From contig DASVCZ010000014.1 in NCBI GenBank assembly GCA_036381335.1, positions 1-19,632 on the forward strand: a stretch of DNA of 19,632 nt, read 5' to 3'. The notes beneath the pieces were generated by a model. That model was not told the origin of the DNA. It saw only the letters and a list, made by a program, of their open reading frames with translations, and did no database searches. The position numbers and the translations under genes were made by a program. Shown piece by piece: positions 6,017-13,751 of this stretch; the stretch's first letter is position 1, and every line of letters starts with the position of its first letter. This DNA is from DASVCZ01 sp036381335. Its GTDB lineage: Bacteria > Patescibacteriota > Microgenomatia > UBA1400 > PJMF01.

Positions 6017-7746
6017 CATCGCGACTCAATTTTGCCTTGGTCTTTTTTTACTTCATGTTTTTTTGTATCGTGGCTCGGCTGTACTACTGGCAAATTATCA
6101 AGCGTTCGAGTTTACAAGTGGCAGCTCAAGAGCAGTATCAACGAACCATTACTGCTCAAGGGAGTCGAGGTCGGATATATACTGCTGATAATTACTTATT
6201 GGTCGACAATGTCACCGTCTACCGACTCTTTGCACAACCTAAATTGATCGAACAGTCCCCCTCTGAGCTGGCAGATAAGCTACTCCCGCTACTATTAACT
6301 GACAGTCGGGAATACCAACAGGCCACTGGCGACGCCAAACTGACCGTTGAAGCCAATCTTAAAAACACTCTTATCAGTAAATTGGAACAAAAAGAGAGCA
6401 ACTGGGAATCTCTATTCCGTCAAATTTCAGAAGAAACCAAGCAGAAAATCACGGATCTGAACGTGTACGGGCTAGGTTTTGATCCTTATGAGATTCGCCA
6501 TTATCCTCAAGCGTCTATGGCCGCTACTGTCACCGGGTTTGTCGGCAAAAATGACTTGGGAGAAGACGTCGGATACTTTGGAATTGAAGGAGCTCTCAAT
6601 CGTGAATTAGCAGGCAAAGAGAATACCCAGATTTGGCATAAAAATGCCTTGGGGCTGGTAGGAGTTCTGGAAGGCGAACCGGCTCAAAACGGCCGTGATA
6701 TTTCACTCACTCTTCGCCGTGATATCCAGCACACACTTGAAACTACCTTAGCCAAAGGCATGGAAAAGTATGGCGCCCAGGCTGGAGAAGTGATTGTCAT
6801 GGATCCTAAAACCGGCTTTATCTTGGGGTTTGCTACTTCTCCTAAATATGATCAACAGTATTTTTATGAATATGATCCTGCTCTTTATAAGAATCCCAGT
6901 GTGGCCAATACTTTTGAACCAGGCTCTACCTTTAAAGTATTGACGGTGGCAGCGGGCATTGATGCGGGGGCCATTACTCCAGAAACTACCTGTCCTCGCT
7001 GTGATGGACCTCGAACAATTGGCAAATACACACTTAAAACCTGGAACAATGAGTATCACCCTGATATCAGCATGAAGGAAGCGCTGGCCAAGTCAGATAA
7101 CGTGGCTATGATTTACGTGGCGGAAGAGTTAGGAGCCGACACACTTCAAGAATATATTAAAAGATTTGGCATTGGCACCCATACCCTAACTGACCTCCAA
7201 GAAGACATTGACTCACCTTTTCCCCAAAAATGGGGGCCGGTAGAACTGGCAACCATTTCTTTTGGCCAAGGTATCAGTACTACTAGTTTGCAGCTGATGA
7301 GAGCCATTAGTTCGATTGCTAATCAAGGGGTGATGATGCAACCTCAAATTGTGAGTGCCGTCACTAATCCTGTAACGGGCGAAAAAATCATGGCTGAACC
7401 GAGAGAAGAAGCGCGGGTCGTCTCGCCTCAGACCGCTCAAGCGGTTACGGAAATGATGGTCTATGCCGCTGAAAAAGGCGAAGCCCAGTGGATTGCTGCC
7501 ACCGGCACTCATACCGTAGCGGGCAAAACGGGGACTGCTCAGATTGCGGTTGACGGTGCCTACGACCCCGAGAAAACCATTGCTAGCTTTATTGGCTTTG
7601 CTCCGGCAGACGACCCTCAATTCATTATGTTGGTCAAGTTGAGAGAGCCTCAAAGCTCTATTTGGGCCTCGGAAACGGCGGCTCCCCTCTGGTATGAAAT
7701 TGCCAGTAAGCTATACCTACTTCTCAACATTCCCCCAGATAAGTAA
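6013..7746 (+). CDS. ftsI: Class B penicillin-binding protein, FtsI/PBP2-like transpeptidase
   Basis: A 577-residue septal peptidoglycan transpeptidase. It has an N-terminal membrane anchor (about residues 6-25), the PBP dimerisation/pedestal module beginning GSRGRIY (about 50-56), and the DD-transpeptidase domain with all three motifs: SxxK as Ser305-Thr-Phe-Lys308, SxN as Ser361-Asp-Asn363, and KTG as Lys505-Thr-Gly507. Ser305 is the acyl-enzyme nucleophile and the beta-lactam target. No C-terminal PASTA domain is present. It cross-links strands made by FtsW, encoded further down the cluster. All catalytic residues are intact. Confidence 0.95.
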   Translation: MTSRLNFALVFFYFMFFCIVARLYYWQIIKRSSLQVAAQEQYQRTITAQGSRGRIYTADNYLLVDNVTVYRLFAQPKLIEQSPSELADKLLPLLLTDSREYQQATGDAKLTVEANLKNTLISKLEQKESNWESLFRQISEETKQKITDLNVYGLGFDPYEIRHYPQASMAATVTGFVGKNDLGEDVGYFGIEGALNRELAGKENTQIWHKNALGLVGVLEGEPAQNGRDISLTLRRDIQHTLETTLAKGMEKYGAQAGEVIVMDPKTGFILGFATSPKYDQQYFYEYDPALYKNPSVANTFEPGSTFKVLTVAAGIDAGAITPETTCPRCDGPRTIGKYTLKTWNNEYHPDISMKEALAKSDNVAMIYVAEELGADTLQEYIKRFGIGTHTLTDLQEDIDSPFPQKWGPVELATISFGQGISTTSLQLMRAISSIANQGVMMQPQIVSAVTNPVTGEKIMAEPREEARVVSPQTAQAVTEMMVYAAEKGEAQWIAATGTHTVAGKTGTAQIAVDGAYDPEKTIASFIGFAPADDPQFIMLVKLREPQSSIWASETAAPLWYEIASKLYLLLNIPPDK

Positions 7747-7772
7747 GCATAGCTAGCAACGATCAGGCAAGC

Positions 7773-7778
7773 TATAAT
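7773..7778 (+). promoter_or_regulatory. Internal -10 element placing a start at the murE ATG
   Basis: A perfect TATAAT lies in the 38-base gap between ftsI and the murE-like gene and ends six bases before the ATG at 7785. Transcription from it would start at the A of the ATG, making a leaderless message. No Shine-Dalgarno precedes this ATG. The matching -35 region is poor (TAGCTA at 17 bp), which limits confidence. Confidence 0.4.
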
Positions 7779-7784
7779 ACGTCT

Positions 7785-8987
7785 ATGTTTGACTATCTGC
7801 TATACAAGCTCAAACGCCCATATCACCTGGTTAAAACCGGCCTCTTCCAGGGGTTGCCAGCCCAGGTAACGACAGGCTTTCCAGCCCGCAAACTTACCAT
7901 CATTGCCCTCACTGGTACCGACGGTAAAACTACTTCTTCCACCTTGCTCTACCACATCCTCAAAAGTGCCGGCAAAAAAGTAGCTCTTATTAGCACTGTG
8001 GCCGCCTATATCGGCGACGAACGCATCGATACCGGTTTCCACGTCACTTCTCCTGACCCTGGCCAGTTGCACCGTTTGTTGCGCCGGATGGTGAAAGAAG
8101 GCATCGAGTACGTGGTCCTAGAAACAACTTCACATGGGATATACCAGTATCGAACCTGGGGCATCACGCCGACTATTGCCGGAGTCACCAACATCACTCA
8201 TGAACACCTAGACTATCATTTGTCTTACGACGAGTACGTAAAAGCTAAAGTACTCTTACTCAACAAATCTAAAAAAGTAGTCCTTAACCGTGATGATGAA
8301 TCCTTTACCCATATCAAAAAACATCTCCGCAAAAAAGCATCTGTCCTAACCTATAGCAGTACTCAACGACTTCATCCTCATGTTGCTCAAAGTATTAGCC
8401 AACGTTTTTCTCAACCTTACAACCAAATGAATGCCCGTTTGGTCTATACCATTAGTAAAGAGTTGGGCCTGACTGCAGAAGAATTTAGCCAGGCTCTACC
8501 TACGTTCCCTGGCGTACCTGGCCGAATGGAAGAAGTCAAACTGGGACAACCGTATAAAGTGGTGGTTGATTTCGCCCACACTCCTCAGGCGCTCGAATCT
8601 ACCTTAAAGACATTGCGGAGCGAACTATCTAAACAAGGAAAGCTGATTGCTGTCTACGGCTGTGCCGGGTTACGCGATCACCTCAAACGACCAATTATGG
8701 GTCGAATTGGTTCAGAGCTGGCTGACATAGCAGTTTTCACAGCCGAAGATCCCCGTACTGAAAATGTGTGGGACATCATTCGCCAGATGAAAGAAGGACT
8801 GGTAGATACACATAATAAAGTTGCCTCTATTCCATCCCGGAGAGCTGCCATTGAATTTGCTCTGGCCACAGCCAAAAAAGGCGATACTGTAGCCATTCTA
8901 GGCAAAGGACACGAGCAGAGTATGGGCTTTGGGACTACGGAAGTGCCGTGGAATGATACGCAAGTAGTGACAGAATTATTAGCTTAA
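7785..8987 (+). CDS. murE: MurE-like Mur ligase lacking the N-terminal domain
   Basis: A 400-residue ATP-dependent Mur ligase, closest by motif to MurE, which adds the third stem-peptide residue to UDP-MurNAc-L-Ala-D-Glu. The ATP loop TGTDGKTT is at residues 43-50, about 70 residues nearer the N-terminus than in typical MurE, so the UDP-MurNAc-binding domain 1 is largely missing. The central domain has HLDYH and the candidate carbamylated Lys155. In the C-terminal domain, EDPRTEN (321-327) aligns with DNPRTED of meso-diaminopimelate-adding MurE; retained Arg324 favours mDAP over lysine. How it binds UDP-MurNAc without domain 1 is unclear. yvcK begins directly at the stop codon. Confidence 0.85.
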   Translation: MFDYLLYKLKRPYHLVKTGLFQGLPAQVTTGFPARKLTIIALTGTDGKTTSSTLLYHILKSAGKKVALISTVAAYIGDERIDTGFHVTSPDPGQLHRLLRRMVKEGIEYVVLETTSHGIYQYRTWGITPTIAGVTNITHEHLDYHLSYDEYVKAKVLLLNKSKKVVLNRDDESFTHIKKHLRKKASVLTYSSTQRLHPHVAQSISQRFSQPYNQMNARLVYTISKELGLTAEEFSQALPTFPGVPGRMEEVKLGQPYKVVVDFAHTPQALESTLKTLRSELSKQGKLIAVYGCAGLRDHLKRPIMGRIGSELADIAVFTAEDPRTENVWDIIRQMKEGLVDTHNKVASIPSRRAAIEFALATAKKGDTVAILGKGHEQSMGFGTTEVPWNDTQVVTELLA

Positions 8988-9965
8988 ATGACTATGAAAA
9001 AAGTTGCCGTCATCGGTGGGGGCACAGGAATTTTCCCCGTTACCAGCGCCCTTAAACATTTGCCAGTAGATGTATCTACCATTGTGGCTGTCTCTGATTC
9101 TGGTGGTTCGACCGGCCGCATCCGAGATGAGTTCGGCTTCCAACCCGTGGGGGATCTGCGCCAATCACTGGCAGCCTTAGCTGAAGACGAAGGTCAAGAA
9201 TGGATTCGCAAATTATTATTGTATCGTTTTGAAAAGGGGACTGGTTTAAAAGGTCATAACTTGGGCAACTTAATTTTGACCGCCCTCCAGGACCTAACCG
9301 GCACTACCAGCGAAGCTCTCTACCGAGCCCAACAAATTTTTAGGCTAGAAGGGACAGTGATTCCGGCCACCGAACAAGTGGTAGATCTAAAAATTGAGTT
9401 TACCGATGGCAGTACTGTGATTGGCGAAGATACCCTAGATCGCGACACAGACTCACCCATGCCCATCAAAAAGGTCTCCTTAGTTCCAGCAGCACCCATT
9501 AATCCCTATGCCCAAGAAGCAATAGCAGAAGCCGACTACGTTATTATCGGGCCAGGTGATTTTTATGCTAGTTTAATGGCAGCTTTGGCACCTCAGGGTA
9601 CAGCTCAAGCCTTTGCTAAAAGCCAAGCTAAAATTGTCTATATTATGAACTTGATGACACGTCGCACTCAAACAGCACATATGACTGCCCATAATCACGT
9701 ACTGGAGATTGAACGGCATTTGAAAAAACCAGTTGACTTAGTCATTATGAATGCTGGTCAGATTCCAAAATCGATCCTAAAACGGTATGCTGCCGAACAC
9801 GAATATCCTGTGACAGATGATTTAGAAGACGATAGCCGGGTAGTGAGAGCTGACATCATCAGTGATGCTGTCTATCAAGCTAGCCAAAGTGACACTGCCC
9901 ATCGATCTTTATTACGCCATGACAGTACCAAATTACAGCAAGTACTAAAACGCATTTTAAAATGA
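8988..9965 (+). CDS. yvcK: YvcK/CofD-like UDP-sugar-binding protein
   Basis: A 325-residue member of the YvcK (gluconeogenesis factor) branch of the CofD-like family. It has the N-terminal Rossmann loop GGGTG (10-14), SDSGGSTGRIR, VGDLRQSLAAL, and the conserved GHNLGNLIL. In Bacillus subtilis YvcK binds UDP-GlcNAc and is needed for normal morphology on gluconeogenic carbon sources; no catalytic activity is established for this branch. Its place between murE and murC supports a role in wall-precursor control. The ATG at 8988 directly abuts the murE stop; a second in-frame ATG at 8994 is equally possible. The TGA stop overlaps the murC ATG. Confidence 0.9.
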   Translation: MTMKKVAVIGGGTGIFPVTSALKHLPVDVSTIVAVSDSGGSTGRIRDEFGFQPVGDLRQSLAALAEDEGQEWIRKLLLYRFEKGTGLKGHNLGNLILTALQDLTGTTSEALYRAQQIFRLEGTVIPATEQVVDLKIEFTDGSTVIGEDTLDRDTDSPMPIKKVSLVPAAPINPYAQEAIAEADYVIIGPGDFYASLMAALAPQGTAQAFAKSQAKIVYIMNLMTRRTQTAHMTAHNHVLEIERHLKKPVDLVIMNAGQIPKSILKRYAAEHEYPVTDDLEDDSRVVRADIISDAVYQASQSDTAHRSLLRHDSTKLQQVLKRILK

Positions 9966-11404
9966 ACATTCTTGAGCATCATCATTTTCATTTAGTTGGC
10001 ATCAAAGGCGTAGCCATGACGGCATTGGCTCAGTGCTTAATTGACGCTGGGAAAACAGTTACTGGCAGCGACGTGGCAGAAAAATTTGTGACTCAAGAAA
10101 TTCTTGATCGTCTACCTGTAGAGATCCACACAGGGTTCACAAATACTCTTCCTGCAGGAACTGAGTGCGTTATTTATACTTCAGCCCACAATGCTCAAGA
10201 TAACCCTCAAGTCCAAGCCGCCCTCTCTCAGAACATACCAACACTTTCGCATGCTGAAGCGCTAGCTTCACTCTTTAATCAAAAGCACGGGATTGCTGTC
10301 TGTGGTGTGGGCGGCAAATCAACTACATCCGCCATGATCACTTGGATTCTTGAAAAAGCTGGCCTTAAAAGTTCTTTTACTATTGGTGTCGGCAATGTTC
10401 CTGGTCTGGAAAAAACTGGCCAATGGTCAGAAGAAAGCAAGTACTTTGTAGCCGAAGCTGATGAATACGTAACTGATCCGGCAGGCGCTCGCCGTGGCGA
10501 AAACTTTGTACCTCGCTTTGCCTATCTAAAGCCTTTCATCACCGTCTGCACTAATCTCAAATTTGATCACCCTGATGTCTATCGCGACTTCGAACATACT
10601 AAAGAAGTTTATCGAGAGTTCTTTAATCAAATAAAGCCAAATGGATATTTAATCGTTAATGGTGACGATGTCGAACTATGGACATTAGCTAAAGAAGTTG
10701 GAAAAAAGCGCTCAGATATCCACGTCATTAGGTATGGTGAAGCTGCACATTGCGATATCCAACTTCGAGGGTATACCTCTGACAACGGAGTAGCCATAGG
10801 TAACGTTTTTATTGCTGACCCTTTCCGGATTGAACTCAACCTTCCAGGAAAATTTAACATGTTAAATGCGGTGGCAGCTTTGGGAGTCATCTATACACTT
10901 ACACATTTAGAAAAAGAACCAATTGCACTAGATAAAAGTATTCAAAGTCTAACTTCCTTTCGTTCCACTAAACGCCGGAGTGAGTTTATTGGCGAAAAAA
11001 ATGGCGTTAAGTACTACGACGATTATGCACATCACCCCAGTGAAGTAGCCAGTATTATTAAAGCCTTCCAAGAATGGTTTCCTCATCAACGGGTAGTGGT
11101 AAGTTTCCAGTCACATACTTTTTCCCGCACAAAAGAACTCTTTTCTGAATTTGTAGATGCTTTAGGCCAAGCACAGGAAATAGTAATGGTAGATATTTTT
11201 GCATCTGCTAGAGAAGCGTATGACTCATCAGTCAGCTCCGATTCTCTCTGCCTAGCAATTAAAGACAAATACCCTGCAGTCACCTGTCAGAATCTAAAAA
11301 CAATTGATACTTTAGCTGACTGGTGTCATCATACGTTAAAACCTGGAGATATCTTTCTGACCGTGGGGGCAGGCGATATCTACAAAGTGCATGATTTAAT
11401 TTAG
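9962..11404 (+). CDS. murC: UDP-N-acetylmuramate--L-alanine ligase
   Basis: A 480-residue Mur ligase adding L-Ala to UDP-MurNAc. The N-terminal nucleotide-sugar domain starts HLVGIKGVAMTALA, the MurC counterpart of the usual GIGGxGMS. The P-loop is GVGGKSTT (115-122, Lys119), differing from the normal GTHGKTTT. AEADEY corresponds to the metal-binding segment, TNLKFDHPD to the central domain, and YDDYAHHPSE plus FQSHTFSRT to MurC's C-terminal signatures. The YDDYAHHP motif distinguishes MurC/Mpl from MurD, MurE and MurF. Mpl (tripeptide recycling) is a less likely alternative given the dcw position and the lack of another MurC here. Confidence 0.9.
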   Translation: MNILEHHHFHLVGIKGVAMTALAQCLIDAGKTVTGSDVAEKFVTQEILDRLPVEIHTGFTNTLPAGTECVIYTSAHNAQDNPQVQAALSQNIPTLSHAEALASLFNQKHGIAVCGVGGKSTTSAMITWILEKAGLKSSFTIGVGNVPGLEKTGQWSEESKYFVAEADEYVTDPAGARRGENFVPRFAYLKPFITVCTNLKFDHPDVYRDFEHTKEVYREFFNQIKPNGYLIVNGDDVELWTLAKEVGKKRSDIHVIRYGEAAHCDIQLRGYTSDNGVAIGNVFIADPFRIELNLPGKFNMLNAVAALGVIYTLTHLEKEPIALDKSIQSLTSFRSTKRRSEFIGEKNGVKYYDDYAHHPSEVASIIKAFQEWFPHQRVVVSFQSHTFSRTKELFSEFVDALGQAQEIVMVDIFASAREAYDSSVSSDSLCLAIKDKYPAVTCQNLKTIDTLADWCHHTLKPGDIFLTVGAGDIYKVHDLI

Positions 11405-11413
11405 TTGATATCT

Positions 11414-12376
11414 ATGACCAACCTACAACAACAACTCAAAGACCATTTTCCCGGCTTTAACTTTAAGTACGATTTTCCTTTGGCATCATTGACGTATTCC
11501 AAAATTGGCGGGCCAGCTGAAGTTTACATTGAGTTAAAAGATCGACGCAAAATAATTGAATTAGTCAAGTTCTGTCGCCACAACCAGATCAAGCTAACCA
11601 TTCTTGGTGGAGCTAGTAATGTGATCGTAGCTGACGAGGGTATTGACGGGGTCACTCTTAGCCTAGCCAACGACGAAGTAAAGGTTACTTCTGAGATCAT
11701 AGACGACAAAGAAGTAATTGAAGTCGGCGCCGGCGTTAAGACGGCGTTGCTGGTCAGGCAGACGGTGGACCTAGGGTACACGGGCCTGGAATACTTCCTC
11801 GGTGTACCTGGTAAGCTCGCCGGCGCCATTTATAACAATGCTCACTATCTCCAAGATTTAGTGGGTGAGCATGTGACCGCCGTGGAAGTCATTACCGTGA
11901 AGGGAGAAACCCGCTGGTTGAGTCAAGCTGAATGTGAGTTTAGTTACGATTACTCTCGCTTCCACCACACTCAAGAAGTGATTTTAACTGTTAGGTTTGC
12001 GCTCGCTAAAGGCAATAAGGAAGAGTCCTTAGCCAAAATCAAAGAAGCCACTCTTTATCGGGCTCAGACTCAACCTCTAGGTATGCCTAGCTCAGGATGC
12101 ATTTTTCAAAATACACCTAATAACGATCATTTACGGCAGCTATTTCCTCAATTCGCTGAACGTAGCCATGTGCCAGGCGGCTTTCTGATCGACCAAGCCG
12201 GACTAAAAGGAGAACGAGAGGGAGATTTGGAAGTCAGCCATAAACACGCTGCTTTCTTTGTCAACCATGGGCATGGAACAGCTGCCGATTTACAAAAATT
12301 GATAACTAAAGTCAAGCAGCGCGTTAAAGACAAATTTGGAGTAGAATTAGAGGAAGAAGTCTTTTATTTAAGCTAA
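11414..12376 (+). CDS. murB: UDP-N-acetylenolpyruvoylglucosamine reductase
   Basis: MurB reduces the enolpyruvyl group made by MurA, using FAD and NADPH, to give UDP-MurNAc. The FAD-binding PCMH-type domain shows SKIGGPAEVYIEL, ILGGASNVIVAD and GVPGKLAGAIYNN. The catalytic segment is SSGCIFQN, with Cys229 where many MurBs have the proton-donating Ser; Cys at this site is known in part of the family. The C-terminus GVELEEEVFYL supplies the conserved Glu. The ATG at 11414 (320 residues) is preferred over an in-frame TTG at 11405, though neither has a good Shine-Dalgarno. Its TAA shares a base with the murA ATG (TAATG). Confidence 0.94.
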   Translation: MTNLQQQLKDHFPGFNFKYDFPLASLTYSKIGGPAEVYIELKDRRKIIELVKFCRHNQIKLTILGGASNVIVADEGIDGVTLSLANDEVKVTSEIIDDKEVIEVGAGVKTALLVRQTVDLGYTGLEYFLGVPGKLAGAIYNNAHYLQDLVGEHVTAVEVITVKGETRWLSQAECEFSYDYSRFHHTQEVILTVRFALAKGNKEESLAKIKEATLYRAQTQPLGMPSSGCIFQNTPNNDHLRQLFPQFAERSHVPGGFLIDQAGLKGEREGDLEVSHKHAAFFVNHGHGTAADLQKLITKVKQRVKDKFGVELEEEVFYLS

Positions 12377-13713
12377 TGACTACACATACTAACCAACCAT
12401 ACTTCACTATTACCGGCGGTACTCCACTCCATGGCTCTGTCCGGGTTGGTGGCGCCAAGAATGCTTCCTATAAATTAATGATTGCTGCTTTGCTGGGTGA
12501 CAGTGAATCACGGTTGCTCAACTTCTCTCACATCAGCGACGTAGCCTTAGTCAGAGATATCATCAATTATCTGGGTGGTCATGCGTATGAAGCAGGCGAG
12601 CGGGCTATTTTTATTGATCCTACTAATTTAACATCTCCCCGGATTAAGCCAGAACACGGAGCTCAAGGTCGCTTCTCAACTATGTTTATTCCTGCATTGC
12701 TCCATCGATTTGGTCGAGCAGAAGTCCCCCAGCCTGGTGGGGACAAGATTGGCAAACGAGACTTAGACCGGCACTTTGATGGTCTGAAAGCTCTTGGCGC
12801 CGAAATTCGAGTGGAAAATGGGATCTATATTGCCACTACGAACGGCCTCAAAGGCGCGACGTACCGCTTCAAAAAGAATACTCACACCGGAACAGAAACT
12901 CTTATCATGGCTGCAGTTAAAGCCAAAGGCCGAACTATTTTAGAAAACGCCGCCGAAGAACCAGAAATTGACGACTTAATCACCTTCCTCAATTCCATGG
13001 GAGCCTGGATTCGCCGTCGACCAAACAGAGTAATTGAAATTGAGGGCGTGGACCACCTTCAAGGCGCCATACACCGGGTCATGCCTGATCGAAACGAAGT
13101 TGTTACCTACGCCTGTACTGCTATTAGCACCAAAGGCGATATCGTGGTTGAGAATGCTCGCCCAGAGCATTTAAGTGCATTCTTAGCGACCTTTGACCAA
13201 ATTAATGCCGGTTATGAAATGGGCAACTATGGGATCAGGTTTTTTTACAAGGGCCCTCTTCAAGCCACCACTATTACTACTCAAATTGAGCCGGGTTTTA
13301 TGACAGATTGGCAACCATTAATTGCCACTGTCTTGACTCAATGTCATGGCAACAGCATCATCCACGAGACGATTATGGCTAACCGCTTCCAATACGTAGA
13401 AGCGCTTAAACAGATGGGAGCAGATATAGAATTTTTTAACCCCGAAGTCACTAATCCTGAGGAAATATATAACTTTAACACTGACGAAGATAAACCAGAG
13501 TATTTTCATGCCATAAAAATCACTGGACCGTCTCAGCTTCATGCCGGTGAGTTCCAAGTTGTTGATTTGCGTCACGGGGCAACTTTAGTTAGCGCCGCCC
13601 TAGCAGCCCAAGGCACTTCTAAACTTTTTAATATCGAACAAATTGATCGAGGTTATGAAAAATTACACGAGCGACTCAGTAGTATGGGCGCCAACATTGT
13701 CAGAAATGCTTAA
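12376..13713 (+). CDS. murA: UDP-N-acetylglucosamine 1-carboxyvinyltransferase (Asp active-site form)
   Basis: MurA, 445 residues, transfers enolpyruvate from PEP to UDP-GlcNAc, the first committed step of peptidoglycan synthesis. It has the two-fold EPSP-synthase fold, with GGAKNA (25-30; Lys28 and Asn29 correspond to the E. coli Lys22-Asn23 pair). The flexible active-site loop reads PGGDKIGKRDLDRH, so Asp123 occupies the position of the usual Cys115 that fosfomycin alkylates. The same Cys-to-Asp change occurs in mycobacteria and chlamydiae, whose enzymes are insensitive. It overlaps murB by one base. Confidence 0.95.
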   Translation: MTTHTNQPYFTITGGTPLHGSVRVGGAKNASYKLMIAALLGDSESRLLNFSHISDVALVRDIINYLGGHAYEAGERAIFIDPTNLTSPRIKPEHGAQGRFSTMFIPALLHRFGRAEVPQPGGDKIGKRDLDRHFDGLKALGAEIRVENGIYIATTNGLKGATYRFKKNTHTGTETLIMAAVKAKGRTILENAAEEPEIDDLITFLNSMGAWIRRRPNRVIEIEGVDHLQGAIHRVMPDRNEVVTYACTAISTKGDIVVENARPEHLSAFLATFDQINAGYEMGNYGIRFFYKGPLQATTITTQIEPGFMTDWQPLIATVLTQCHGNSIIHETIMANRFQYVEALKQMGADIEFFNPEVTNPEEIYNFNTDEDKPEYFHAIKITGPSQLHAGEFQVVDLRHGATLVSAALAAQGTSKLFNIEQIDRGYEKLHERLSSMGANIVRNA

Positions 13714-13751
13714 CTTCTAAACAGGTACTAATTACTTTTTAAGCACAGATT

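Noticed and set aside
7213..7653. 146-codon minus-strand open frame inside ftsI
   Set aside because: It is antisense to the transpeptidase domain with its SxxK, SxN and KTG motifs intact; the composition is not protein-like and no ribosome site is present.
5729..9965. Recoded UGA (glycine code of Gracilibacteria/Absconditabacteria)
   Set aside because: TGA ends ftsL, yvcK and ftsW at ATGA junctions with the next gene, and no family-conserved Gly is encoded by TGA.
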